DNA of 64,000 nucleotides from Strongyloides papillosus (taxonomy: Eukaryota; Nematoda; Chromadorea; Rhabditida; Strongyloididae): NCBI GenBank assembly GCA_005656395.1, contig SRSI01000052.1:186001-250000 (forward strand), in the 5' to 3' direction. The translations under genes and the position numbers were made by a program. The notes under the pieces were generated by a model. That model worked only from the letters and a program-made list of their open reading frames with translations. It did no database searches and had not been told where the DNA came from. Positions 23,907 to 35,830 of the stretch are shown here, one piece after another (position 1 is the first letter of the stretch; every line of letters begins with the position of its first letter).

Positions 23907-25960
23907 TGTGCTGATAATCTAAAATACTGTTATATTAATAGAATTAAATAAATAATTCCTACTTTATACAAAATATAGTGATCTACAAAATCAAAAATAA
24001 TTTCTAAGGAAAATCAACAACATGCTAATAAACTTTAATTTGCCTTTTCTTCCTCGCAAGACCATTATAACTTCATACAAGCGAATGTATTCATTGGAAA
24101 ATGTAAGAAATTGCTTTTAAAGTAACTAAAAAATGTAACGTTTTTGAAAATTTTAAAATATTGAGTAGGAGAAATCCTTCGTACTTTACAATTTTAAGTA
24201 AGATTTTATATTTTATATGAATGATTGATTATCTTTGCAAAGCGATTTATTTTTTAATTACAAATTTTTTTACAGTTTTGTAGTTTATGCTATTTTGTAT
24301 TGTAACCATCAAAAATTTAAGAAAAATCTAGTTGGTAAAAAATTCAGATTAGGATTATTTTAAAATAGATAAATTGCAGTATAGATTATACATCTCTTGA
24401 ATCGATTTTCTATAAATACTTTATAACTTTATTAAAATTCTTCTTTAATTAATAGTAATTGTTACAAATTTAAATTTATAAATTTTCAAATAATACTTTC
24501 AAATAATGGAATAAAGTATCATACGATTTTATTTGTTTGCTTTACCAATACTTTATTATCTATATAATTGTGATTTTTAATCGTTAAAATTATTTAAACA
24601 GATGATTTGTTCTAAAATATCAATAAATTGAACACAATAATATAGTCACTCATGGTAAAATGTGAATACCTATTGTTTAATTAGAACATATTGTCATATT
24701 TACATTACCAATTTTAGTTTACCGATACTAAAAAAAGGGATCTTGTGTTATGCTAAACAATTTTTTAAACTTAGTCAAACATTTTCTATATTCGCGTGTT
24801 TAACGGTAATTTCCTTCTCATGTCAGAAATAATAATAGTTCCCTATTTTAATCTTTCTCATAGGAATATCCACTAGAACAGAAGATTTTCACATCTGTTT
24901 GAAGAGATTTTTACATATAGAATTAATTCGTTTCACTGAAGAAATACAATATTTCTTTCATCATTACGAATGATTTTAACGAATTTAAAAAAATTATTAT
25001 ATGTTGTATTGTGATTTTAAATCGTCATATATAATTTAATTACCAATTATCAAATAACCATTTATGTTGCAACTGAATTTCTGCACAAGATATCTCTTAT
25101 TTGATAATTAGATTAATAACCTTTTATTAAGTGATGGTAAAATGTAATTTAATTTTTATATTTTTCGTCAGTTTAACAATAAAAAAAAGTCGTTGACCAA
25201 TTAAATATTATTGTAACATTAATACCAAATGTTTTAAGATTATTAAAATCTGTGAAGTAGTAAAAATTTAAAGTAATGTGCATTTTAACTTACTCATATT
25301 CAATAAGAATGTGTACACTTTTATGACAAATTCAGTTTCCAGTACATTCAGAAATATTACACTAAAAACTTAAAAAAAAGGGGTGTTTTGAGCTTAGCTT
25401 TAAAATCTTTCAACTATATCATTTTTGTTCAATTGGCAATGTTAAAAGATAGTAATTACACTTATAATTTTGAAGAAGTCATTTTGCAATTTAGCGTCGT
25501 GAAAAACTTTGACGTACAATTTACTTCGAGAATAAATTTTATCCATCCAAATGTATTTAGCAACGTTCGAAGTTTAAAGACCATGTTAGTGATAATAAAA
25601 TCTTATGACATTAAAATATTTTTACTTGAGAAGTAATTTCCTATTTTATTATTGTTATATCAATTTATATGTTTATATAAATTAAAACACTAATTGTGTA
25701 GTATTTAGGAAATTTTATGAGTGTTTAAACTTGCATGTGATATTCATTGTGTTTTACAATAAAAATTTTTACACCATATATATATAAAAAAATTATAATA
25801 AATTTTTAAATTATATTTAAAACCAAAGGGGATCCTTTCATTTTTCGAATCATAAAATTCTGTTCAAAAAACATATAGAACATAAGAATTAAACTATTCA
25901 AATACTTTACTCGTCATCAAAATGAGTTAGAATTTCCCAAATGGATTAAATCACATTTAT
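23907..25960. other. Intergenic region with one weak open frame
   Basis: About 2 kb between the SET gene start and the PUS3 stop. Mostly A+T-rich without features. An 82-codon plus-strand frame at 25388-25636, with an ATG at 25439, has a leucine-rich-repeat-like segment but no clear gene structure (see findings). Confidence 0.5.
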
Positions 25961-27137
25961 TCAATGAATTTTAGATTTTTTATTAGCAAGATCTTCTTTA
26001 ATTTCATCTATTCCCTTGCAAAGAGGCCTTTTTAAGATTGGGACATACATTTTTGTTTCATTTTTACCCATCAAAAATATATCAAATCCACTACCTGGTG
26101 ATTCTGCAGTATTTTGACCGGATAATTCACCGAAACCTTTAAGCATATCACTAATAATACTAGCTTTCGTTTGATATTCTATGAATTCTTTTTGCAAATT
26201 TATAAATACATTTTTTTTATTTTTTTCTTCCCAAATCCATTCAATATCTTCCTCACTATAATAATTTTCATACAAACACAAGGGAATCTCTGAAGCTAAA
26301 TTATATGCTGGTCTTGAAGGAAATTTAGAAATATCAAGTAATTCTTGTATTAATTCTGGTTTTTCCCTTTCACGACCAATTTCTAATAACAATGAGACTA
26401 TGCACCTAATTTGGTGCCACAAAAATCCACTCGCTGATATTTTTAACACTAGACTATTGGCTCCAAAGTTATCTGATTCTAAAATATCTGCTTCGTATAT
26501 TGTTCGAACATGTGTTAAACCACGTTCAGCTTTACTTTTGTCAATATGACAAAAATTTCTAAAATCATGCTCCCCTTTAAGAAATTTACAAGCGCTTGAC
26601 ATTGCCGGAACAGATAAATTTATATTCGGTAAGATATAGCGATATACCCTTTTCATACAATTATGTCTTGCACTAAAGTCCTTTTTTACTGGACTCCATG
26701 CCATAATACGTATTTCAGGTGGTAGAAAACGATTCAACATTGTACAAAACGGCATCTCTTTTTTTAAGGACTTCGCATTTTCGGGTTTTACTCCATTTTT
26801 CCAATAGACATATTTTCCGTTTTCATCACTTGAACGTACGGTAACAGCAATAACTTGTTGAAATGCAGATACTCCTTTATCCGTCCTTCCACATCTTGAT
26901 ATATCAGCTTCTTTTACATTATCTATGAGTTTAGCCTTTGTCAATGCAGTTACAAGATGCTGAAAATACGTAAAGTTTAAAAACTTATCGAACAAAACTC
27001 ACTTCCTCAACTGTATTTTTTGATGTTTCTTGTATAACTAACCCATCAAATTTCCATCCGAAATAATAGAACAAAAGTGCTACTTTCCTTCGAGGATACA
27101 AGTTCGAGTCAAAGAATCGTTCACCTGTCTCAGGCAT
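25961..27137 (-). CDS. PUS3: tRNA pseudouridine(38/39) synthase, PUS3/Deg1 family
   Basis: Exons 27137-27003 and 26959-25961, with a 43-nt intron and phase 0, encode 377 residues. PUS3 converts uridine 38/39 in the tRNA anticodon stem to pseudouridine. Exon 1 supplies the conserved lead strand (RRKVALLFYYFGWKFDGLVIQE). Exon 2 carries the catalytic motif CGRTDKGVSAFQQV with the nucleophilic Asp at residue 72, and later SASGFLWHQIRCIVSLLLEIG. The intron must be removed: reading through it would replace the conserved N-terminal strand. The start at 27137 (MPETGERFF) sits 13 nt after a TTTTTTTAG tract that could be a trans-splice or cis acceptor, so a further upstream exon cannot be excluded. The human protein has a longer N-terminus (481 residues). 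C. elegans has one orthologue, E02H1.3. Confidence 0.87.
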
Positions 27138-28323
27138 ATCTTTATTCACTCTAAAAAAATTAAGTATATGAGAACTATGATAACTTAGTGTGAATTATAA
27201 TAATACTTCCTCAAAAATAAAGTAAAAATGAGAAATAAAAAGTATAGTTTTTTAGAATTTAAATATTTTTTGATTGTATCAGTGAAGTCGTGTCAGGAAA
27301 CAAGTTTGTAATTTTCACATAACAAACTACGTTTAATGTAATTGCAAACATTAAAATTAATTTTACGTTTGCTGTTTCTAAATTTAAAAATATGTTGTTT
27401 TTATTTAATTTTTAAAAAGGAAAATCTTACACGTAGTTTAGCTTTTACATCAAAATAAAATTTACACTTCTAACAGTGATTTATAAAAGTTTTAAAGATT
27501 TCTTTAGCACAATAAATGTTGCAATGTTGTGAGGTTCATGATAATAGAAATAGACTTCTGTAAATTAAAAACAGTAACTAATATCGAAAGAACAATTAAT
27601 TTCAATTTATATACATCTAGTATGTTGTGGAAAAATCAAATTACTAAATAAGTTCAAGTCAAATAATGTACTAAACTATATATTTTTAAATATTGGAAAA
27701 TTTAAATTAAATTACTACAAACACATTCGAATACTAAACATCTCATTTTTCACTGTGGATTTTCAGATATGTCAAAGAAATGAATTTCAACATATAATTA
27801 ATCATTTTTAAATTTAATTTGAAAAGTTATAATCCAACATAGATAATGCAATTATTAAATATTAAAAGAACATGTGGCATTATATCGACGTAAGATTCTT
27901 TGAAGATCGGCCAAATTATAATATAATAACGTTCTTTATGGAAAATAATTAGAATTTTTCCTTGATAATCAAAGTATTTTGTAAGATTTTAAAATATAGT
28001 GATGTAATTTTCGTTTAAAATACAGTTTTTACTACTGTATTAAAAAACTTTTTTGTATTTCTCTCATCGACGTCTAACAGTTTTAGGGAAATTTTACAAA
28101 CCTATCAAACCTAAACAACTATCTATTTATTCCTGTACAATTTAAAAATGGTATAAAAGATATTTAAAGACGACAAACGTACAACAATAGTAAAATAATT
28201 TATAAATCAGAAAAGTATATCGTGTGTCAACATAATCATTACTTGTCAAGTTTTTATACAAAATTATACCAAAATTACAATAATTATTTAGTCAATATTA
28301 ATTAATGATTAAAATAAAAAAAA
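27138..28323. other. Intergenic region
   Basis: About 1.2 kb between the PUS3 start and the RPA1 stop, both on the minus strand. A+T-rich, with no supported gene; it should contain the PUS3 promoter and the RPA1 3' UTR. Confidence 0.5.
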
Positions 28324-30197
28324 TTACATATCATGCTTAGAGCAAAGCTCCTCAGCATCTTTACACATTTCTTGGAGATGTTCAACGTACTTTGTCAAAT
28401 TAACAGGTCTGACATCAGTACCGATCCATTTATCAGTTGTAGTTTCATTGTACGTTTCAATCCTGCATCTGACATTAAAATTATGAAGAGTATTTAATAT
28501 GCCTGAAACAACCATGTTATGACCATCACTTTCACCATGAGCTTCTATAATGGCGCCAATCTCAGAGGCTGTCTTCTTTAACAATTTCTCAGCACTGGTA
28601 TCAAACATTGTCAACCAGTGACTTCCGGAGTGATCGTAAATCTCAAACACCGCCATCAAAGCATACTTGAAATTATCGGAAGTGAGATCACACTTTGAAC
28701 AATGATATTGACCATCTTGAGCAGCAACTTTCTTCTTGCAATCCTTCTGAGGGCAGGCCGTGTAAACTAAATTCTCTCTGACTCTGGCAACTCTACCAAT
28801 CACATTAAAGAATCCACCTTTTTTATCCTTATCATTTAAAAAGTTAACAGTCGCGGAATGAATAGTCAAATTCTTACTAAAGGCTGTACCAGACGCTGGA
28901 ATACTATTAACTTTGATGTTACCACGCTCCTTTGCGTACCAATCCGAAATGTCTTGAACAAGTCCAGTACCATCAGATGGAATGACCTTTGATCTAAAAC
29001 CAAATTGTAGACCACATACACCATTGAATTCATTAACTGTAACGCTCTTTAGGATTACTGGCTTATGAAGAAGATCCTCGGTAAACTCATTGCAGGAGTC
29101 GCCCCAGATAGTTAATTTTACCAAAGATAAAGATTCGTCGATCAGAGAAATATTCATCCTCTTTGTTACCCCGTTCTTGGTACTAACATTAGTCGCTTCT
29201 TCCATACTATCCACTACAGCAACTACATCAACGGATTCACCAGGAAACATCTTGATTTTTGAGAGAGCAACACGGTTGATTTTCTGAGCAGGAAGTGGGA
29301 CTGAATCTTCACATTTGACTATTTCAACATCATTCCTCATCGTTATTTCATATTCATGCCCGGTACTGTTGTAACGCTTGTTTGTAGTTTTGATCGCCTT
29401 ATTATTGCCTTTGATAGTGTATGATGATCCAACTTCTATCAAATTATCCAACTGAGCGACCATATCACCAAAGCAAGAGATCCTTATTTCGGTCCCCTCC
29501 TTATCAGCAATAGAAAAGTTGAAAACTTTACTGGCTCCTCTTGGAGTGTTAATGTCTCGTGGTTGAGATCTATCCGTGACGACTCCTCGTATTTTCCATT
29601 GCATTAAATATGGGCTGATCGAAATTATGGGAACAACAGAGGCATCATTCTCCGAAGCTTCGCTTTTGACGCTTTTAGTAACCTTACTTACTTCTTTCGA
29701 TGGAATTTGAGAATTTGACTCTTTTAGAGGCCCTTGTCCTATCTTGTCGATTTTCAAACCCAAATGCTCTTCAGGACTTCCGGAGTGAGGTATAGGACTT
29801 CCAATAATTGGAGAATCCTTTGCTATCAATTCAAAATCATTGATTGTCAAATGCATTCTTTTGACATTCTCCTTAAGCGTTGTATTGGAACAAAATTCAA
29901 GTATTTTAATTATTGACTGGGACTTATCCATTCCATATGATCCAAATTTCTCAATACCTTTGTCCCTGAGTAGAATAGTTGCGTAGGAGAAAATTCCATC
30001 GTTCAAACGAAGGCGAATGCTAGATCCATCATTGGTAAGGCGACTGTTCTAAAATAAAGAAAAAAATAACTACGGAATTAAAACAAATTACAAACCATTA
30101 TCTGAACAACAGGTTTGAGACCTTCGACTCTGTTCTCTGCTAGAAGTTGGAAGAAACCACGGCTCAATTCATATTCTTGATGAGTATCAGAAGACAT
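28324..30197 (-). CDS. rpa-1: Replication protein A 70-kDa subunit
   Basis: Exons 30197-30096 and 30048-28324, with a 47-nt intron and phase 0, encode 608 residues. RPA1 is the main single-stranded-DNA-binding subunit of the RPA heterotrimer in replication, repair and checkpoint signalling. The N-terminal protein-interaction OB fold (about 1-110) begins MSSDTHQEYELSRGFFQLL. A Ser/Lys linker follows (about 115-175), then OB folds A and B starting near ISISPYLMQWKIRGVVTDRS. The C-terminal OB fold carries a four-Cys zinc ribbon, CPQKDC...CSKC (residues 466-487), and closes with the trimerisation helix. The length is close to that of human RPA1 (616). The coding sequence is clearly more G+C-rich than its neighbours (lines sampled by hand gave about 33-48%), as expected for an abundant protein with biased codon use. 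Confidence 0.93.
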
Positions 30198-32004
30198 TGT
30201 ACACCACTGAAAAAGATAGTTATTTGAAACACAATCAAAACAAAAAAACACAAAAGATACGTCGACAAAAAGTTAGAAAAAAAAACGTTAATAATATATA
30301 AAAAAGATAGCAAAAGACTATCGAATGCAAAATAGTGAATAAACGACAGGAAGTTTGCAAAAAAAAACCCGATGAATATAAATGATGTAAAAACAAAAAA
30401 AGTATAATATAGAAACCTAAGAGAGTTAGAATATATTAATTCAGGTATTCCTCCTTAAAGATCCAACTAAATTACCACCTAAAATCACAAACACCTAATT
30501 AAAGCCACTCGAACAACATAATGAATCCTACGCACAGCTTCTGGAGGTTAGTACACCTTACAAACACAAAAATCACGATATGTCAGGAATTAGGGTTTAT
30601 AATTGGCATTAATAAATAAAACTATGACCGAAAGTCTTAACAATTTGCCATTATATCACTAGCAAATTGTCATCAAATTTTGAATCGCTCGTCACACCTT
30701 TAACTTGATATTCAAAAATAGTGACACTGCACGTATAATAATGCATTATTTGAATAAATTAAGCAATTTTATACAATAGAACATGAGCGCCAAATACGTA
30801 TTTGTCTTAAAACGACGTTGGTTACAAAATATGATGTGTATTTCTAACAATGATAAAAGTGCAATTTTCAATTGAAACAAACACCTACTGGGAAAGCATC
30901 TTTTTACGGATTGTTCATTTGTTTCTTTTTACTATCAATGTTAGGATAGGTTTTTAAAGGTAGTTTGGTTATCGTTCTCCTTTCGATAGATTTAACGATA
31001 AATTGTCCAAGGCTGTTGTTCCTTCTCAAATAAAAAGTATGTAGCATATTAAAAAATTGGTGAAAAGTATCTTTCAGTAAGTTCATTATTTATGGAATGG
31101 CTAGTGCTTACCTGTTGTAAGAATTAAAAGGAAATGTGGAGAAACAGAAGTGAATCAGCCCAGATACAACTAATTAAAAATGATTGTAATTTTAAGCAGA
31201 TGCAATTTTCTCTTAGCAATTTTAACTTTCTAACCAAGTTATAAAATACTTTTTAAATCACATGACTTTTATTTTCGTGCTTTCGATGGTTTGTCTTAAT
31301 TTTAATTTTTTTCTGGTGTGGGAAGTTTTCGAATCTCGGCTTTAAATATTTAAGCTATTGTATTTGTCTTTTTTATAATTGTTTTCGACGGAGGAAGTTT
31401 TTAAATGCTCATGTAAGTAGAATGTTGCAGAGATGATTTTTAAACGATATGAAATTTTAAACATACTTTAACTCCACCAAACCATAAATTGTAGTGGTCG
31501 TAGTTACTTCACTTAAAATAACACGTATATACGGCTTTTTTTAATAAATGATAGTTAATAGTTTCAGTCATTACTTCACTATCTATTGTAAGAGATGTTT
31601 TATAAAAGAAGAGCTCGTTTTTCAAACAAGTTTATTTCTTGCACGTTAATCAATTGCCATACGAAACTTATTGTACGTCCCATAGTCCAGAAGAAGTTCT
31701 ATCTACGCTTTCAAAATATAGCTTTTAAGTGAAAACAACTAGAAAAATATACTTTTACATCATATTTATTTAAAATTATTCTGAGAATTTTAATGAAAAT
31801 TATGGCAGACTTCCTGTGGTCCACCCTTTATTGTATAAAAATAAATTTTTTTTAGTGATATAATTATATTGGCGAAATGTCAGGTTTTGTAGAAAAAATA
31901 TAGTAAAATACAAACTATTCTAATATTTTACTTCAAAATTTCTTAAAAAAGTAGCATTAAAATGAATTGTTGAAGTCCGACTAAGCTATTAATTGTACCA
32001 CTAC
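30198..32004. other. Intergenic region with slightly raised G+C
   Basis: 1.8 kb upstream of rpa-1 and downstream of the BTB gene. Parts (about 30430-30760 and 31620-31720) sampled near 30% G+C, above most other gaps here, so non-coding exons or promoter sequence of rpa-1 could lie in it. It contains one small open frame, listed separately. Confidence 0.45.
30904..31086 (-). CDS. Possible small protein, 60 residues
   Basis: A minus-strand ATG-to-stop frame beginning MNLLKDTFHQFFNMLHTF and ending NIDSKKKQMNNP. It lies in an intergenic gap, and its base composition looks more like the neighbouring exons than like the surrounding spacer. The first 35 residues are amphipathic and basic with no acidic residue after position 6, so a mitochondrial targeting sequence is possible. 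An AG acceptor-like tract (TTCTTACAACAG) lies about 25-30 nt upstream of the ATG. No family is recognised. It may equally be part of the 5' leader of rpa-1. Confidence 0.25.
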   Translation of the reverse strand: MNLLKDTFHQFFNMLHTFYLRRNNSLGQFIVKSIERRTITKLPLKTYPNIDSKKKQMNNP

Positions 32005-33492
32005 CTAGTGTTCATAATTTGGTCCATTGTAGTGGTTCTTAAAAAAATCTATTGGAGGAACAAAAATAACGTCATTTGGTTCAGGAATGTTCCTCTTAGG
32101 TAAAATATACGGTGTGGTACTGTTTTTTGTGTTTTTTCTTTGTAAATTTATATTATCTTGGACTAAGAATGGATTTTTTGATTTGATAGAATTTTGATTA
32201 AAATTTGAAGGTAACTGGTAGTTTTCATAGGCTGTTGAGTCTTTTATTGAAAAATGATTATAAGATGGATTGATTTCCGTTGTAATATAATTACCTTGTC
32301 CTGGTGGTGTTACAACATTGTCGTGAGGAATATACTTATTGTAATTGTTTTTCCCAACATTTTTATTTCCAACAAACATATTTCTAGTGCTATTTTGATG
32401 TGGTTGCATTTTTTTCAAGCCGTAGACATTTCTACTTGAATTTGTATCAACAGAAGTTGATCTTTGACTAAGATTGCTCCCCATGTAGTTTTTATAGTTT
32501 TTTGATTTATTATCCGTTCTTTCACAAGATTCTTTAATTTTCTCAAAGTAGTTTGGTAGCTTTTTAAAATCTTCTACATCACAAATATCATAAACTTTTT
32601 TACCTACTACAATTTTAGCATCCTCATAGTCTATGATATCGGGCAACTTATTAATATCACTAATTTCTGTTTCTGTAAAAAAATTTTTTCCTCGAACAAA
32701 ATTATCTTTCTTTGTTTTAAAATAATCTGGAAGTTTGCGTATTTCTTCAATATCCCTATAGTCGTAAACACGTTTGCCAAATATCAATTTTGTGTTTGGA
32801 ACGTTATTGTTCATATTGATATCTGGTAAATCACGAACTGTTTTTGTCTCATATTTTGAATCATTCTTTTTTTCAGTAACGAGGAAATTAATGTTTTCTT
32901 GAATGTTTTTTACATCGTTCATCAATTTTTGTAACAAATTGTTGCATGTTGTATGGTTGTTGATCGCTGTATTATTAAAATTGAAATACTCTTTTTCATT
33001 TGACATTGATGGACTATTTTCTTTTCTAATAATACATTTATTAATGTAATTATAGAAATCCTTTTCTTGAGTATTACATTCCAGTTTAGCTAAAACTCTA
33101 TAAACATCCAATATTTTATCGTCTGCAATTGTAAGTGTTCCTGTGTTTAATAATATTAAAGCTGCTTCAACAGCTTCATTTTTACAATTATTCATATCTA
33201 CAGTAAATCCGCTACCGTTCATTTTTGTTGACCACTAAAAGATAGATGAAAAAATAATAATTCAAATTTTACTTACTGATTTAAGAAGTTTGCTATTTGT
33301 GACTCCAACATTATGATTAAGGTTATATTTTTTACCCTGACATTCTATAATAATATCATTGTTCTTAGGATTGTCTTGTTTTCTTTTTGTAGAATTTGTT
33401 ATATAATTTTTAAATTCATCACAATGAGCAGAACTGACAATGTGTATCTTTCCCTGACTATCCGATCTAATATTTATTGTATTGTTTGACAT
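32005..33492 (-). CDS. BTB/POZ-like protein with internal 29-residue repeats
   Basis: Exons 33492-33277 and 33234-32005, with a 42-nt intron and phase 0, encode 481 residues. Across the junction the sequence reads like a BTB/POZ fold: DIIIECQGKKYNLNHNVGVT (first strands), then TVDMNNCKNEAVEAALILLN with TGTLTIADDKILDVYRVLAKLE. BTB domains mediate dimerisation and often recruit CUL3. The middle (nucleotides about 32842-32510) holds a tandem repeat of about 29 residues with the pattern KLPD...GK.VYD..D.ED in three and a half copies. The C-terminal third is Asn/Ser-rich and probably disordered. It lacks BACK, Kelch or zinc-finger regions. The family is not recognised and the BTB assignment is by pattern only. 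It is divergent from the unknown gene at 34401. Confidence 0.6.
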
Positions 33493-34400
33493 AATTTAAA
33501 ATCGAAAATGCAAGATTTTAAAAACATGTTCTTTTATTTATCTTCCAAAAAGGTGAAATTTGAATTTTTAAATTGTATAAGGAAAAATGTTTATATGCTT
33601 TATTGTTATTTTTAAATTTTTAAATTGCAATATTATTTTATAATGTTAAGAAATTTTAATATTTTTATTTATTTTTTAATATAGAGTATGTGTAATAATC
33701 TTGCAGAAGAATATATTTTAATTGCATTTGTAGCTAGCAAAGTAACATGAATTCGATATGTTTATTAAACTACTAAATATTTTATTTTTATGTTGTAAAG
33801 ATAAAACATAGACTTTGAATCATGGTATTAACAAAAATAAAAACTAAAGGCGTAACATTTAGTTTATGTATAGTGTTTATTTTTGAAAATGTTAAAATAT
33901 TAGCTAACAAAGAATATTTGGTAACAATTGTAAAATACTTTTTAAAACTGTCATTTAGTAAATAAATAATTATAATTTTAATACATTTTTAAGTAATATT
34001 ATATATACAATCTAATCATTTAAATTATCTTTTTAATGAAGTATTTGTATTATAGTACTCTATCTCTAGAAATAACATTAAACATTGAAATATGATGATA
34101 TATATTCTATTTATATAGTACTTTATGCAAGAAAATCTTATAATTATCAAAAGAACATATGATTGACTATATAATATTGTCATAGCTTTTTTATTTTGAT
34201 TATATAATTTTATTTTATCAACTAGAAAAAAAGTATGGTTGTATCATTTTTTTAAACATTATTCATTTATTGAATGTTATTTAATATATAGTGTTAATTT
34301 TTTTCTGTTTTTTATTCATTTTATTAAATTTTCTGTTATCTTTTTTACTATTATATAAAGGATATTATATTAGATTATTTAGAGTAAATAACATGTAAAA
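33493..34400. promoter_or_regulatory. Shared upstream region of the BTB gene and the unknown gene
   Basis: A 908-nt divergent intergenic space, extremely A+T-rich, with no supported gene or RNA. Confidence 0.4.
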
Positions 34401-35081
34401 ATGGTGGTTTCTGACTTACTAAAACAAATTTTTATATCACGTAACAATAATAAAGTTGATGATTTGACATTGCTTCAATTAGAAATACTGTTAAAACGGG
34501 GATATCCAGTTTATATTCATACAATACTCAGAGAAGACGACACAAACATGATATCAATTGAAGTTTTTTCAATACATTTAACACCAATAAAGGAAGGCAT
34601 GAAAACACTACCAAATATATTTCTTAAAAATGCTTTAAACTCTTTTTTATATTTTTCACAATTTAATGCATGGTTGGTGTTGAAAGTTATTCCAGTAAAT
34701 ATAAAACATAATAGCAGAATATCACTTCAAAAAACACTATCTAAAGACATCAAAGATTGCATAGTTGAAAAAAAATGTTTTCCTTTAACTATAATTGATA
34801 ATAATGTGGTTAATGTATCTGTTGAATATTTGAAAGGAAATTTCCCTAGTGATATTAAAAGCAAATATCCAATTGCAAAAGAAGTTTATTTTAATTCTTT
34901 AGCACCTGAAAACTCTGTTGCTATATTCGGAAATAATTATAAATTCTATTGCGACCACTTATTAATAATTGAAAAAAAACTATTTTTAAAGGAGTTTATC
35001 GAGAGAGGAATTAATTTTGCTAAAATGCCAACATTTTCACATGTAATTTTACATTTTAATAAACGCGAAAAGGTAAGTTAG
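34401..35081 (+). CDS. Unrecognised protein, 226 residues
   Basis: A single long frame starting MVVSDLLKQIFISRNNNKVD, preceded by an A-rich leader (GTAAAA before ATG). Length, codon pattern and mixed alpha/beta sequence suggest a real folded protein; hydrophobic strands include YPVYIHTIL and FNAWLVLKVIPVN. No signal peptide, membrane helix or zinc motif is seen. The last codons (AAG then GTAAGTTAG) look like an intron donor at 35073. Splicing to a TTTAG acceptor ending at 35170 would replace the last residues VS with KTQ and a stop, so the end is uncertain by a few residues. Its 3' end lies 290 nt from the convergent CCDC115-like gene. I do not recognise the family and assign no function. Confidence 0.6.
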   Translation: MVVSDLLKQIFISRNNNKVDDLTLLQLEILLKRGYPVYIHTILREDDTNMISIEVFSIHLTPIKEGMKTLPNIFLKNALNSFLYFSQFNAWLVLKVIPVNIKHNSRISLQKTLSKDIKDCIVEKKCFPLTIIDNNVVNVSVEYLKGNFPSDIKSKYPIAKEVYFNSLAPENSVAIFGNNYKFYCDHLLIIEKKLFLKEFIERGINFAKMPTFSHVILHFNKREKVS

Positions 35082-35371
35082 TAATATTTATTGTCCATGT
35101 AAATACTTTTAAAGACGATAAGTCTACTTCTACTTCAAAAAAATAAGAATAAGAAAATGATTGACTTTAGAAAACACAATAGTAAAACGTGTTGAGAACT
35201 ACAAACTCTATATCATAGAATAAACTTGGTTGATGTAAATAAAATACTTCTACGGTGTAATATAAATTTTTTTAATTTCTACATAAAATTATTTTTTAAT
35301 TTACATATATACAATAAAAATCGATAGCATTCTACTATTTTTGTTAAAAATTTATTGATTAACCACAAAAT

Positions 35372-35830
35372 TTAAGAAAATTCAAGAATGTCCTGTGCTT
35401 CAAAATATTCTTTATCTAAAATCAAGAGTTCCTTTCTAATGGTTGCTAATTCACAAAATAATGGTAACACTTGTTCAATTGACTTCCGTGCGTTTTTGAC
35501 ATAGACATTTTCAAACATTCCAAATGGTTTGTACAAATATTTGCTGGGTACTGACTTTCTATCATCATTTTCTTTGTCTTTAACATCACCATTTTCCAAT
35601 GAAAAGACCGTATCACTATTTATTGAACAATATAAAATTGGTTCTAATTCGATATCACCCATATTTTTCTGATTTTCCAAGGCTGAATTATATCTTGTTG
35701 TGACGCGAATCTTTGCCAAGTTAAATCTATAGTTGTCTAGTAATGTCTCAACATTTTTCATCAAACGGAGATAATCATCTCTTTTTTGAAATCTCTTCCA
35801 AGTTAAAGTGTTGAATGCCTCAATATTCAT
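35372..35830 (-). CDS. CCDC115/Vma22-like V-ATPase assembly factor
   Basis: A single exon of 152 residues. The layout fits CCDC115 (yeast Vma22p). An N-terminal helical segment ends in the typical NLAKIRVTTRY (compare the family pattern of LAKARY). A low-complexity acidic linker follows, then a C-terminal segment, YKPFGMFENVYVKNARKSIE, matching the family WFG-type turn followed by a helix QVLPLFCELATIRKELL. CCDC115 acts in the ER with TMEM199 and the Ac45/PRR accessory subunits to assemble the V-ATPase membrane sector. The Trp of the WFG motif is Pro-Phe-Gly here. Identification is by motif order and length (human 180 residues) rather than strong identity, so it remains tentative. Confidence 0.55.
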   Translation of the reverse strand: MNIEAFNTLTWKRFQKRDDYLRLMKNVETLLDNYRFNLAKIRVTTRYNSALENQKNMGDIELEPILYCSINSDTVFSLENGDVKDKENDDRKSVPSKYLYKPFGMFENVYVKNARKSIEQVLPLFCELATIRKELLILDKEYFEAQDILEFS

